Assembly (NCBI GenBank): GCA_965229545.1
Contig: OZ245887.1
Span: forward strand, 620,001-684,000
Length of the DNA stretch: 64,000 bases
Source of the DNA: Megaera sp965229545
Lineage (GTDB): Bacteria > Pseudomonadota > Alphaproteobacteria > Rickettsiales > Rickettsiaceae
Direction: 5' to 3'
Every line of letters starts with the position of its first letter. Positions within the stretch are counted from its first letter, which is position 1. Shown here one piece after another: positions 1 to 9,459 of this stretch. The position numbers and the translations under genes are program-made. The notes under the pieces were generated by a model, which was not told the DNA's origin, ran no database searches, and worked only from the letters and a program-made list of their open reading frames with translations.

Positions 1-1517
1 ACGTTGCCCATATAGAAGTCGCAGGCCCTGGTTTCATTAACTTTACCATAAAGGCAGAAAAATGGCACGATTGCATAAAAAGTATACTTAATAATAATAA
101 AAATTTCTGGGAAGTTAATGTTGGTAAAGGTACAAAAGTAAACGTTGAATATGTTTCTGCTAACCCTACTGGCCCAATGCATATTGGCCATGCCAGAGGA
201 GCAGTTTATGGCGATGCACTAGCAAATATTCTCAAAAAATGTGGATACGAAGTTACTAAGGAATATTATGTAAATGATGCTGGTTCGCAAATTGAAACAC
301 TAATTGATAGTTTGTTAATTCGTTATAAGGAAGCCTTAAACGGTGAAAAGGCTGTAATCCCTGAGGGCTTTTATCCTGGTGAGTATCTAGCTGTAGTAGG
401 TAAAAAACTAGCAACAGATTATGGTTCTAAACTGCTTGACATGGATGAGAATTCAATGCGTCAGAAGCTGAGAAAAATTGCAGTTTCGGAAATGTTAGAA
501 TTAATTAAGCGTAATCTTGAAAAATTGGGAGTTAAACACGATGTTTTTACTTCCGAACAAAGCTTACATGATACCGGTAAAATAGATGAAGCGGTTGCAA
601 TTCTAACTAAAATGGGCTTAATATATTATGGTACTCTCCCGCCTCCTAAAGGAAAAATAGATGAAAATTGGCAAGAAAAAGAACAATTATTGCTAAGATC
701 CTCTAATTACGGTGACGATCAAGATAGACCTATCCAAAAAAGCGACGGCTCATGGTCTTATCTAGCTGCAGATTTTGCTTACGCAAAGGATAAGATAGAC
801 CGAGGTTTTGAGTATTTAATTTATATATTAGGAGCTGATCATAGCGGCTACGTTAAACGAATAAAAGCTGTTATTGAAGCTCTTAGTCAAGGTAAAGTAA
901 AAAGTGACATACGTACTAGTCAGCTTGTTAATTTTGTCAAGGGAACTGAACCGATTAAAATGTCAAAAAGAAGTGGGAATTTCATGACTGTGAGCGACGT
1001 AATAAATGAAGTTGGTAAAGATATTATCCGCTTTATTATGCTTACCCGCAGAAATGATGTCACATTAGATTTTGATTTTGCAAAAGTTAAGGAACAATCC
1101 AAAGACAATCCAGTATTTTATGTACAATATGCTCATGTGCGGGCTAAATCCATTTTAGCAAAAGCAAAAGAAACTATTCCTTCAGCTTATGAAGTTTTTA
1201 CAAATAGAGAATTTAACCTGTCACTTCTTAATTCAGAAGAAGAAATTCAGTTAATTAAACTTCTTGCTTCTTGGCCAAAAATCTTATCTTCCTCCGCCAT
1301 TACACGGGAACCACAAAAAATTGCTTATTATTTAATTGATATTGCTTCTAGATTTCATGCTATCTGGAATCTGGGCAAAGAAAATAACGATTATCGATTT
1401 AATATAGAGGATAACCTAGAACTAACAGCAGCAAGATTAGCCTTGGGAGAAAGTATAAGAAAAGTAATAGCTAGTGGATTTGAACTAATAGGAGTTACTC
1501 CTATGGACAAAATGTGA
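1..1517 (+). CDS. argS: Arginyl-tRNA synthetase, 5'-truncated by the window edge
   Basis: Charges tRNA-Arg with arginine in the cytoplasm. The reading frame is already open at base 3, so the true start lies before the window; about 504 residues are visible. The class I signature HIGH occurs in GPMHIGHARGA (HIGH at visible residues 60-63), and the KMSKS loop appears as KMSKRSGN near visible residue 319. Both have the spacing and wording typical of bacterial ArgRS, and the C-terminal anticodon-binding region ends at a TGA. An ATG at 177 inside the HIGH region is not the real start. The gene converges on tatD. Identification is firm. Confidence 0.96.
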   Translation, partial: VAHIEVAGPGFINFTIKAEKWHDCIKSILNNNKNFWEVNVGKGTKVNVEYVSANPTGPMHIGHARGAVYGDALANILKKCGYEVTKEYYVNDAGSQIETLIDSLLIRYKEALNGEKAVIPEGFYPGEYLAVVGKKLATDYGSKLLDMDENSMRQKLRKIAVSEMLELIKRNLEKLGVKHDVFTSEQSLHDTGKIDEAVAILTKMGLIYYGTLPPPKGKIDENWQEKEQLLLRSSNYGDDQDRPIQKSDGSWSYLAADFAYAKDKIDRGFEYLIYILGADHSGYVKRIKAVIEALSQGKVKSDIRTSQLVNFVKGTEPIKMSKRSGNFMTVSDVINEVGKDIIRFIMLTRRNDVTLDFDFAKVKEQSKDNPVFYVQYAHVRAKSILAKAKETIPSAYEVFTNREFNLSLLNSEEEIQLIKLLASWPKILSSSAITREPQKIAYYLIDIASRFHAIWNLGKENNDYRFNIEDNLELTAARLALGESIRKVIASGFELIGVTPMDKM

Positions 1518-1551
1518 AGTATAATAAATTTTTGAAGCGTTGAGGTTTAAC

Positions 1552-1568
1552 TCTTTATTTCATAAAGA
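1552..1568. terminator. Possible weak bidirectional hairpin between argS and tatD
   Basis: A 7-base perfect inverted repeat (1552-1558 against 1562-1568, loop of 3) lies between the convergent stops of argS and tatD. It is entirely A/T apart from one G:C pair, so it would be a weak terminator; position is the main argument. Confidence 0.25.
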
Positions 1569-1575
1569 TTAAATT

Positions 1576-2400
1576 TCAACTATTTTCAATTATCTCACTA
1601 GACAAATTACTAATCTTAGAAGCTTTATTAAACAGTGTAAAAAAATTATCGGTAGTTTGTTTAGCGCATTCTATAAAAGTTATTCCTTTTAAATTAGCAA
1701 TGGCTTCTACAACGTATTTTACATAAGAGGGTTCATTTGTTTTCCCTCTGTTAGGAACGGGTGCAAGATATGGAGAATCAGTTTCGACTAGAAGTCTATC
1801 TAAAGGTATAAATTTAATAATAGACCTTAGTTCATCAGCATTTTTAAAAGTAACAATTCCAGCAACTGAAATATAGAAATCAAGATCTAGTATTTTTCGA
1901 GCAAATCTCTCTGAAGCTGTAAAACAATGAATAAGACCAAGAAAATTGTCAGTTTTTTTGTATGAAGCTATTATAGCATAAGTATCTTCTTCAGCTTCTC
2001 TGGTATGGACTATTATCGGTAATTCGTTTTCACAAGAAGCTTTAATATGTTCTTCAAAAGATTGTTTCTGAAGTTTTTGCTGCGCAATATCCTTATTATA
2101 ATGATAATCTAACCCTGTTTCTCCTAACCCTACCACTCGATCATTTTTAGCCAGGTTAATTAATTCTGAAGCACTTATTACTTTCCTTACCTCACTTGGA
2201 TGGATACCAACTGAGGCAAAGACATTTTTATAATTTTCTGCAATAGACAAAATTTTAGGGAAATTTTCAAGTTTTGTACAAATTGTTTGCATGTAATGTA
2301 CATTTGATTCAATCGCACGTTTAATTATATTATCATGTGAAACATAGCCTACGAGCATATCTAGATGGCAATGTGAATCTACCAGGATCATTTTTCTCAT
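1576..2400 (-). CDS. tatD: TatD-family metal-dependent hydrolase (YcfH type)
   Basis: 274-residue TIM-barrel metallohydrolase of the TatD DNase family, predicted to be a cytoplasmic 3'-5' exonuclease or deoxyribonuclease. Metal-ligand motifs are visible in order: DSHCHLD at residues 8-14 (both His), GLGETGLDYH, VHTREAEED, IHCFTA and the late VETDSPYLAP. Length matches the family. The ATG overlaps the metG stop by one base (TAATG), so translation is probably coupled to metG. The metG-tatD order is common in bacteria. Biological substrate in this lineage is unproven. Confidence 0.93.
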   Translation of the reverse strand: MRKMILVDSHCHLDMLVGYVSHDNIIKRAIESNVHYMQTICTKLENFPKILSIAENYKNVFASVGIHPSEVRKVISASELINLAKNDRVVGLGETGLDYHYNKDIAQQKLQKQSFEEHIKASCENELPIIVHTREAEEDTYAIIASYKKTDNFLGLIHCFTASERFARKILDLDFYISVAGIVTFKNADELRSIIKFIPLDRLLVETDSPYLAPVPNRGKTNEPSYVKYVVEAIANLKGITFIECAKQTTDNFFTLFNKASKISNLSSEIIENS

Positions 2401-3938
2401 TAATTACTTATTTCTAACCTTGGAAAAATCGGCCGTGGCTCGCTTATTCTAGTACTAGGTTTAATGGCAAACTCTTGGGTTAAATGCTTAAAATTGCGAT
2501 TATCCTCTGGAACATTCAGTTGATCTAAAATTTTTGCTGCGGCATCAGGAATAAACGGTTGTATTAAAATACCAATATATCTAACTGTTTCAATGATTCT
2601 GTATAAAACTTCATTCATTTTACTAGGATCCGAATTTTTGAGGCTCCATGGTGTTTCCCGATCTATATAAATATTTGATTGTTCGGTTATGTATATAATA
2701 TGATCTAGAACAGCGTTAATGTTGTAGTTTTCCATTTGGATTATGGAATCATTAACAATACTCTGTAATTGAATAAAAAACATATCCTGATACATTTTTT
2801 CTATAAATTCTTGGGACACATCGGGTATTTTTTGCCCACAATTTTTAAAGATAAAAGAACAAGTACGCTGTATCAGATTACCAATTTTATTAGAGAGTTC
2901 AGTATTGTTCCGTTGGATTAAATTATCTTGTGAATAATTGCCGTCATTACCAAATATAACTTCCCTCATCAGGAAATATCTTATCTGGTCTAGACCAAAA
3001 TCTTCAATAAGTTTAAACGGATCGATAACATTACCGAGGGATTTTGATATTTTTTGCCCCTCATTAGTCCACCAACCATGTGCAACAATTGATTTTGGTA
3101 AAGGAAGACCGGCAGCCATCAAAAAAGCTGGCCAATAAACTGCATGAAATCTTAAAATATCCTTCCCTACAATATGAACATCAGCCGGCCAAAATTTGTT
3201 GTAATTACCTGTTTTATCTGGATAACCAAGAGCTGAGATATAATTCGTTAAAGCATCAAGCCATACATAAATAATATGCTTTTCATCCCCCGGAACGGGA
3301 ATACCCCATTTAAAGCTAGTTCTTGAAATTGATAAATCCATGAGACCATTTTTTACAAAACTTATTACTTCGTTCCTTCTAGTTTTAGGTATGATAAATT
3401 CAGGATGGGTATCATAAAATTCCAGTAATTTATTTTGCCATTTCGATAAAGCAAAAAAATAACTCGGTTCTTCTAACCATTCAACTGGGGCTCCAGTCGG
3501 CGCCAGACCTTCAGAAGTCAATTCAGATTCATCATAAAATGCTTCATCCCTGACAGAATACCAACCAGAATACTTACCAAGATATACACCCCCCTTTTCG
3601 TACAATCTATTCCAAAACGCCTTTATCCCTAACTTGTGCCTTTCTTCAGTAGTTCTAATAAAATCAGAATTTATAATATTTAATGCTTTTAGCAAATTTC
3701 TAAAATTTACAGACATTTTATCAGTAAATTCCTGAGGAGAAATACCGTTATTTAGGGCTGATTTCTCAACTTTTTGCCCATGTTCATCAGTCCCACTTAA
3801 GTACCAAACTTCTTTACCTGCCAATTTCATGAACCTAGCAATTACATCACACGCAAGACTCGTATAAGCATGACCTATATGAGGTACATCATTAACATAA
3901 TATATAGGGGTGGTAATATAAAATCTGTTATTTGACAC
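2400..3938 (-). CDS. metG: Methionyl-tRNA synthetase
   Basis: Charges initiator and elongator tRNA-Met. 512 residues with HIGH in the N-terminal PHIGHAYTS and the KMSKS loop as KISKSLGN near residue 300; GTDEHGQKVEKSA is a family signature. It belongs to the short MetRS form without the C-terminal tRNA-binding/dimerisation extension, as is usual for Rickettsiales. First gene of a two-gene minus-strand unit with tatD. Confidence 0.96.
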   Translation of the reverse strand: MSNNRFYITTPIYYVNDVPHIGHAYTSLACDVIARFMKLAGKEVWYLSGTDEHGQKVEKSALNNGISPQEFTDKMSVNFRNLLKALNIINSDFIRTTEERHKLGIKAFWNRLYEKGGVYLGKYSGWYSVRDEAFYDESELTSEGLAPTGAPVEWLEEPSYFFALSKWQNKLLEFYDTHPEFIIPKTRRNEVISFVKNGLMDLSISRTSFKWGIPVPGDEKHIIYVWLDALTNYISALGYPDKTGNYNKFWPADVHIVGKDILRFHAVYWPAFLMAAGLPLPKSIVAHGWWTNEGQKISKSLGNVIDPFKLIEDFGLDQIRYFLMREVIFGNDGNYSQDNLIQRNNTELSNKIGNLIQRTCSFIFKNCGQKIPDVSQEFIEKMYQDMFFIQLQSIVNDSIIQMENYNINAVLDHIIYITEQSNIYIDRETPWSLKNSDPSKMNEVLYRIIETVRYIGILIQPFIPDAAAKILDQLNVPEDNRNFKHLTQEFAIKPSTRISEPRPIFPRLEISN

Positions 3939-4012
3939 TTCTTTATAATTATTTAGATTAGAAAAGAATTAATGATAGCTAAATCGCCGTCTTTTTCAAC
4001 AATTTTACTTAT

Positions 4013-4411
4013 TTAACCTAGTACTTTGGAAATCAACTCAACTAAATCAGATTGCGTATAGGGTTTATAAATTATTTTAACTGATTCATCTGCCAAATGC
4101 TGTTTTAACTCCTTTTCTTGATATGAAATACCACTTTGGAAAATAAAAGGAACATTAGCTAGCTTTTCGTCTTCCCTAAAAATTTTATATATTTCATAAC
4201 CGCTTATATCCGGTAGCATAATATCAGATAAAACTAAACAAATATCATTTGCATATTTCTTACCAAGAGAAACAGCTTCTGGGCCATTATTAGCATTTAT
4301 AACTTTATACTTCGTGAAATTAGGAATTACAAGATTAACCAAAGTATGGCAAATTTTCTCATCATCAACAAATAATATTGTATCTTTTTTCAAAGGAATT
4401 TTCTTGCTCAC
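4013..4411 (-). CDS. Single-domain response regulator (CheY-like receiver)
   Basis: 132-residue receiver domain with no output domain. The acidic pair D16-D17 (FVDDE), phospho-acceptor D63 (LVLSDIMLPD) and K116 (IIYKPYT) are all present, so it should be phosphorylatable. It would act through protein contacts or phosphorelay rather than by binding DNA. On the same strand upstream are a broken HAD gene and a histidine kinase (5436-6146), the likeliest partner. Partner and output are inferred from position only. Confidence 0.85.
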   Translation of the reverse strand: MSKKIPLKKDTILFVDDEKICHTLVNLVIPNFTKYKVINANNGPEAVSLGKKYANDICLVLSDIMLPDISGYEIYKIFREDEKLANVPFIFQSGISYQEKELKQHLADESVKIIYKPYTQSDLVELISKVLG

Positions 4412-4492
4412 AACTTATCTCTTACACTATGATTTCTAGCTAGAATTTGTATTTAACCTGATCTCTGCCTTCTCGTCTCTTAACCATATATG

Positions 4493-5305
4493 TTATCGGG
4501 TTAATATTTCAAACTGTTTATCTGCTATATCCTGATTCAATACCTCATTTTTATCTTTCAGTTCAGTGTAATGAATACCTAGATAATTAATTTTATGATC
4601 TTTAAGTATATTTTGTACTGAAATTAGATTTTTCAATCGGTCATCAACAAAAACAATATTCTCGTAATTTTTGTTTAATTTCTCTAAGAAACCTAAGAGT
4701 ACTTTCCCTTTATCTTTTTTATTCGTGAATATAACACGAGAGATACATTCAGGAAAATTTCCTTTTAAAAACCCACATTTATCTTTAATAAAATGATACC
4801 CCAGAGACTTTAAGCGCAATAAATGAAGTTCTGCTTCATTCTGGACAATACCATATTTCCCACTACTGTTGGCTGTAAATCCGACCACCGTCATTTTTTT
4901 ATCAAGCTCGTTAACAAAATTTGGCATGTCCAGAGAAACCAACTCAACCTTACTGGCAGCTAAAACCTGGCTAATTAAATACTCAGCTATTAGTACTTTC
5001 TCCTTACCAAGGATGATCTGTTTTCTTTAAAAATCCTTAAAAATAGCTTGGAAGTGCTTTGAACGGTAATTGTTTTCTTCGCCTGCATACCTCAATACTT
5101 TATCTTGTGGGGTAATCAGCACATAATCTAAGTCAAATAAAACAAGGGTGTCTGTGCTGTCAAATTGAGAAATATATGTTTTAATATCATTAACTGAAGG
5201 GACAGGAACAATTTGAGCGGTTGCCTTAAAAGCAAAAAAGCCTACAAATACTATAAACCCAATCTTGGTACTCAATTTAATTCGGTTCAAATAATTTTTC
5301 ATCAT
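4493..5305 (-). pseudogene. DUF2608-like HAD-superfamily protein, interrupted by an in-frame TAA (copy 1)
   Basis: Two open segments, 5305-5027 and 4942-4493, lie in the same frame and are separated by a TAA at 5027-5029; reading through joins them without loss (about 270 codons). The N-terminal part has a signal or membrane segment (residues about 12-30) and HAD motif I, FDLDYVLI. The C-terminal part has motif II-like VVGFTANSSG and motif IV FVDDRLKNL. This architecture resembles the DUF2608 HAD family of obligate intracellular bacteria, predicted to be secreted or periplasmic phosphatase-like. A TTG at 4942 could start the distal part, but that part would lack the motif I aspartates. A second ruined member lies at 58034-58887. 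Confidence 0.8.
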
Positions 5306-5435
5306 TATAAATTTTTATGATACACTGGTTAATAAAAAAAATAATTACTTCTAAATGAAGAATTTCAGCAAATTCTTTTTTAACCTTATTAAATATTGTA
5401 AGTCTCACTTCCACTAATTTATAAAGGTAAAGTTT

Positions 5436-6146
5436 TTATTTCGATAAAGAAAAACTTACATTAGTACCACCAATCTCGTTATTCCTTGCCCAAATTTCTC
5501 CACCATGGGCCGCTACTATTTCCCTACATATCGCAAGACCTAAACCAGAACCTTTAAGTGATTCACTAATATTTGACCCTTGCTTAAAAGCCTCAAACAT
5601 ACTGTCTAATTCCTTTGAAGGTATTCCTATACCATCATCAATAACCGAAATAATTAGATTCTTACTATTCAGATGGATTTCCGAATTAATTTTCACTTTG
5701 ATATTTTTAGCATGAGAATGCTTTAGTGCATTATTAATTAAATTGGATACTAATTGCTTTATCCAAAATTGATCAATATTAATATTTATTTCTTTATCTT
5801 CGCAATCTAAAAATAGATTTACCGAATTCTTATCAGTAATAAAAAGGTTATTCCTTTCTACTGCAGCTTTAACGACTTTTATTAGGTCGACTTTTTCGAA
5901 ATGGAAATTTATATTATTATCACTAAAATTAGCCAGTTGAAATAATTTCTCTATGGTATCTTCAAGAGCGCAAGCAGATTCAAATATACCGTCCATACAT
6001 AATTTTTTCGTTTTTTCATCTAGTATTTTCCAATTGTTACGAAGATATTCAGCAAGTCCTTTTATTCCATGAACTGGGGTTTTTAATTCATGGCTAACTT
6101 TAGAAAAGAATGAAGTATTATTAAAAACCGTCTTAAAATCTTGCAT
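5436..6146 (-). CDS. Soluble histidine kinase core (HisKA + HATPase_c), no sensor domain
   Basis: 236 residues. HisKA dimerisation domain with the phospho-accepting His in VSHELKTPVHG (about residue 20), then a HATPase_c domain with N box NLINNALKHS, G1 DDGIGIP and G2 GSGLGLAI. No transmembrane segment, PAS or other sensor region precedes it. The frame stays open for about 25 codons upstream of the ATG without a usable start, so it may be the surviving catalytic half of a longer kinase. Catalytic motifs are intact. The receiver protein at 4013-4411 is a candidate partner. Confidence 0.88.
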   Translation of the reverse strand: MQDFKTVFNNTSFFSKVSHELKTPVHGIKGLAEYLRNNWKILDEKTKKLCMDGIFESACALEDTIEKLFQLANFSDNNINFHFEKVDLIKVVKAAVERNNLFITDKNSVNLFLDCEDKEININIDQFWIKQLVSNLINNALKHSHAKNIKVKINSEIHLNSKNLIISVIDDGIGIPSKELDSMFEAFKQGSNISESLKGSGLGLAICREIVAAHGGEIWARNNEIGGTNVSFSLSK

Positions 6147-6371
6147 AAATAAGGTTAATTTTACTTTAGGAAATACATAAGAAAGATAAATGGTAACATA
6201 CTTGATTTTTAGTGTCTATCGTTTATTTTACCTTCAGTTGAAAGAAAAAGTAATTTCTTTATTATATTTAATATAAAATCGAAAACCTAAACATAACTGG
6301 TACTGGACTTCATTTTAATAAGGAATTATACTTTTTATCTGCATAATAAAATAAATGTTTTATCAACTGAA
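6147..6371. other. Divergent intergenic region between the histidine kinase and map
   Basis: 225 bases of AT-rich sequence between divergent genes; it must hold both promoters, but no strong -35/-10 pair, hairpin or RNA gene stands out. Confidence 0.4.
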
Positions 6372-7163
6372 ATGACCGTAAAAATTCATAGTGAAGGTGA
6401 TTTTATTAAAATGCGAGCCGCAGGTAAATTAGCTGCGCAAACGCTTGACTTTATCACGGGTTATGTAGAACCTGGGGTAACGACAAACTACCTAGACAAT
6501 TTATGCCATGAATTTATTATCTCCAACGGCGGAGTTCCAGCTCCTCTTAACTATAATGGTTTCCCTAAATCAATATGCACATCGGTTAATCACGTAGTGT
6601 GTCACGGAATACCGTCTGACAAAAAACTAAAAACAGGAGATATACTTAATATCGATGTAACAGTAATATTAGACGGTTGGCATGGAGATACTAGCAGAAT
6701 GTTTTATGTAGGTGAGGTAGCTATAAAACCGAAAAGGCTTATTCAGGTTACTTATGAAGCTATGATGATTGGTATAGAAATGATAAAGCCAGGGATAAAG
6801 CTTGGAGATATCGGGTATGCTATTCAAAAACATGTTGAAAAACATAATTATTCAGTAGTAAGAGATTATACTGGCCACGGTATTGGTAAAATATTCCATG
6901 ATGAACCAACGGTCCTCCATTATGGTAAACCTAATACAGGACTTGCGTTGAAAGAAGGCATGTTTTTTACTGTTGAACCTATGGTAAATGCTGGTAATTA
7001 TCAAACTATTTTAAGCAAAATAGATGGCTGGACCGTAACTACACGGGATAAATCTTTATCAGCACAATTTGAACATACCGTTGGTGTGACTAATAGCGGT
7101 GTGGAAATTTTTACACTTTCACAGAAGAATTTATTGTATCCTCCATATGCAAACACAAAATGA
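6372..7163 (+). CDS. map: Methionine aminopeptidase, type I
   Basis: Removes initiator methionine from nascent proteins. 263 residues with the pita-bread fold motifs: metal ligands in LNIDVTV, HGDTSRMF, TGHGIGKIFHDEP, FFTVEPM and SAQFEHTVGV. Length and motif order are those of bacterial type Ia enzymes. First gene of a compact plus-strand run (map, radC, wecA-like, dciA-like, cyaY, msbA-like) in which several neighbours overlap. Functionally linked to the two deformylases in the window (13138, 27350), which act just before it. Confidence 0.96.
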   Translation: MTVKIHSEGDFIKMRAAGKLAAQTLDFITGYVEPGVTTNYLDNLCHEFIISNGGVPAPLNYNGFPKSICTSVNHVVCHGIPSDKKLKTGDILNIDVTVILDGWHGDTSRMFYVGEVAIKPKRLIQVTYEAMMIGIEMIKPGIKLGDIGYAIQKHVEKHNYSVVRDYTGHGIGKIFHDEPTVLHYGKPNTGLALKEGMFFTVEPMVNAGNYQTILSKIDGWTVTTRDKSLSAQFEHTVGVTNSGVEIFTLSQKNLLYPPYANTK

Positions 7164-7839
7164 GAAATTACCGCATTATGTTGGACATAGAAAGCGCCAG
7201 AAGGATAAATTTCTTAAAAATCCTCCGAATAGCTTTAGTGATTATGAACTGATCGAATTAATGCTGTTTCAATCAATTCCTAGAAAAGACGTAAAGCCCC
7301 TGGCAAAAGAGTTATTAAATAAATTTGGGAATTTAAATAATTTAATTAACACAAGTAGGGAAAAATTATCCGAAGTTAAAGGTGCAAACCAAAACTTTTT
7401 CATAAGCCTACAAATAATTAAAGAGTTAATGAATAGAGTTCTCATAAACCAAGTGATGAATCGGAATGTTATTGGCTCATGGGGTGCTTTACTTGAATAT
7501 TTAAAATTTAATATGGGGAACTTGCAGGTTGAACAACTCCGTGTTTTATTTTTAAATAAGAAAAATAGCTTGATAGCTGATGAAATAATGGCAACCGGTA
7601 CTATCGACCAAACTCCTGTTTATCCAAGAGAAATAATAAAAAGAATTTTGGTACACGAGGCGGGAGCAATTATCCTGGTTCACAATCATCCAAGTGGTAG
7701 TGCAAAACTTTCTAGCTCAGATATTGAATTAACAGCACAAATAGTTAATGCTTGCAAAGCGGTAAATGCAAGTGTACATGATCATGTAATTATCAGCAGA
7801 GGTGAGTATTACAGTTTTAAAACAAATATGTTATTATGA
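7147..7839 (+). CDS. radC: RadC/UPF0758 JAMM-domain protein
   Basis: About 230 residues from the ATG at 7147. An in-frame ATG at 7099 exists, but it lies well inside map and encodes nothing family-like. N-terminal helix-hairpin-helix-like region (SFSDYELIELMLFQ), then a JAMM metalloprotease-like domain with the motif HNHPSGSAKLSSSD (HxH...S...D) and the common family ending. The RadC family's function is still debated; a role in DNA repair was proposed and then questioned. Overlaps map by 17 bases and the next gene by 4 (ATGA), so translation is probably coupled. Confidence 0.93.
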   Translation: MQTQNEKLPHYVGHRKRQKDKFLKNPPNSFSDYELIELMLFQSIPRKDVKPLAKELLNKFGNLNNLINTSREKLSEVKGANQNFFISLQIIKELMNRVLINQVMNRNVIGSWGALLEYLKFNMGNLQVEQLRVLFLNKKNSLIADEIMATGTIDQTPVYPREIIKRILVHEAGAIILVHNHPSGSAKLSSSDIELTAQIVNACKAVNASVHDHVIISRGEYYSFKTNMLL

Positions 7840-8837
7840 ACAACCTTCTTTGGCTTTCAATACTTGCTTTATCATCTTTTTTATTATCAATAATTCTGGT
7901 AAAATGCCTTATAAACCTTACTTTTAGGTTTAATATTGTTGATAAACCAAGCAGTAGAAGAGTTCATTCCAAGGTTACTCCAAGAGGTGGTGGTTTAGCA
8001 TTAGTAATTATATTTTGCTTATTATTACCGACATTTGAGTATTTTTATTTAGGGAAATTATATAATTCTGAAAAGATTATTTTAATATTTGCCCCGATTG
8101 CCCTGGTTTCATTCTTAGATGATATAGCGGAAGTACCGATATTATTTAGATTATTGATACATATAATATGTTCTGTTTTAGCAGTTATGTGGCTTATCCA
8201 TCCCCATAAAATACTTCACAGTGAATTATCATTAAATATAGATTTGATCATCGGATCTTTTGCATTGCTAACTTTTTTAAATGTTTATAATTTCCTTGAT
8301 GGAATTGATGGAATAACAGTTTCCGAGTCTATCCACCTTTCGCTTGTAATACTAATCCTCTGCTTTATCAAACATGATATTATTCCGAACGTCTGGACAA
8401 TTATTACTGTAGCTTCTATAATTCTCGGGTGGTCATGCGGTTTTATTTTATTCAACTGGCAACCGGCTAGTATTTTTATTGGTGATGTTGGAAGCATCAG
8501 CCTTGGTTTTATACTCGGTATTTGTTTATTAACTATTGCTTCTGGAAGCGACAGATTATTTGCTGCTTGCGTTATATCATCTTTGTACTATATAGCCGAC
8601 GGGGGGCTAACTTTATTAATTAGATTAGTAAAAAGGGAAAAAATCTGGCAACCACATTTACAGCACTTTTTCCAAAAAGCTGTGAAGAAAGGTCTCAGCC
8701 ATAAAATAGTTGTCCTAAGAATAATAAAATGTAATTTTATTCTTATGCTACTTTCAATAGGATCCTTATTTTATCCTGTTAGTTGCATTATCCTCGGTAT
8801 ATTAACTGTAGGGGTTACTCTAATTAGGTCAGTATAA
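7836..8837 (+). CDS. Polyprenyl-phosphate sugar-1-phosphate transferase (WecA/MraY superfamily)
   Basis: 333-residue multi-pass membrane enzyme transferring a sugar-1-phosphate from a UDP-sugar to undecaprenyl phosphate, the first step of a surface-glycan or O-antigen pathway. Signatures: VHSKVTPRGGGLA near the N-terminus, FLDDIAEVP (catalytic Asp pair), YNFLDGIDGI and FIGDVGSISLG. It differs from the true mraY at 61458-62546, lacking the C-terminal HHHFEKKGW-type loop in its MraY form, so it is more likely the WecA/TagO-type initiator. Its end product may relate to the two disrupted glycosyltransferases at 38988 and 55774. Confidence 0.88.
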   Translation: MNNLLWLSILALSSFLLSIILVKCLINLTFRFNIVDKPSSRRVHSKVTPRGGGLALVIIFCLLLPTFEYFYLGKLYNSEKIILIFAPIALVSFLDDIAEVPILFRLLIHIICSVLAVMWLIHPHKILHSELSLNIDLIIGSFALLTFLNVYNFLDGIDGITVSESIHLSLVILILCFIKHDIIPNVWTIITVASIILGWSCGFILFNWQPASIFIGDVGSISLGFILGICLLTIASGSDRLFAACVISSLYYIADGGLTLLIRLVKREKIWQPHLQHFFQKAVKKGLSHKIVVLRIIKCNFILMLLSIGSLFYPVSCIILGILTVGVTLIRSV

Positions 8838-8838
8838 T

Positions 8839-9147
8839 ATGAAACCCATAATTGAGAATGTTAATAAAATTATTTATAAAATCTACAAAAACAAAAACCC
8901 AATATTGGCTGAGATAATTGTTAACTGGCAAAAAATAGTGGGGGTAAAATATAGCCAAAATACCTTACCGCTGAAGATTAATACTATAAGAGACAAAAAC
9001 CAGCGAATTAATATATTGATGGTAGAAGTTAGTAATGCTGCTATCTCAGTAGAAATAGCTTTTCAACAAGAAATTATTATTGAAAGGCTAGCTGTTTATA
9101 TGGGTTATAAAGCAATAAACAAAATCAGAACTATTGTAAAAATATAA
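8839..9147 (+). CDS. DUF721 / DciA-like protein
   Basis: 102 residues matching the compact DUF721 fold: an N-terminal helix, the W-x-K-IVG segment (NWQKIVGVKYSQNT), and a beta hairpin followed by a helix typical of the group. DciA is the widespread loader of replicative helicase DnaB in bacteria lacking DnaC. The assignment to the family is good; the loader function here is inference. It sits one base after the preceding stop and directly before cyaY. Confidence 0.75.
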   Translation: MKPIIENVNKIIYKIYKNKNPILAEIIVNWQKIVGVKYSQNTLPLKINTIRDKNQRINILMVEVSNAAISVEIAFQQEIIIERLAVYMGYKAINKIRTIVKI

Positions 9148-9459
9148 ATGATAAACGATAAAGACTTCGCAAAGGAAGTAACTAGAATAATTAACGTTAT
9201 TGCAAAAATAATTGAGGATAATGATGCAGCCGGAAATATAGATGTTGATATTAATGGAGATATATTAAATATTACTACGCAATCTGGCATATTTGTTCTC
9301 AATAAGCAATCATCTGTAAAAGAAATCTGGCTTTCCTCCCCGGTCAGTGGCCCTTACCATTTTTTTCATGACGGTAAATCATGGAAATCCAAATCAGGAA
9401 AAGATTTGTTTAGTGTTTTATCTAAAGATTTAGATATTCAGATTAAGGATCTATTATGA
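9148..9459 (+). CDS. cyaY: Frataxin homologue CyaY
   Basis: 103 residues. The conserved frataxin beta-sheet sequence is clear: GIFVLNKQSSVKEIWLSS followed by SGPYHF. Acidic residues in the first helix (iron-binding ridge) are present. Acts in iron donation or regulation of Fe-S cluster assembly, fitting the two ferredoxins in the window. Its stop overlaps the next start by 4 bases. Confidence 0.92.
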   Translation: MINDKDFAKEVTRIINVIAKIIEDNDAAGNIDVDINGDILNITTQSGIFVLNKQSSVKEIWLSSPVSGPYHFFHDGKSWKSKSGKDLFSVLSKDLDIQIKDLL

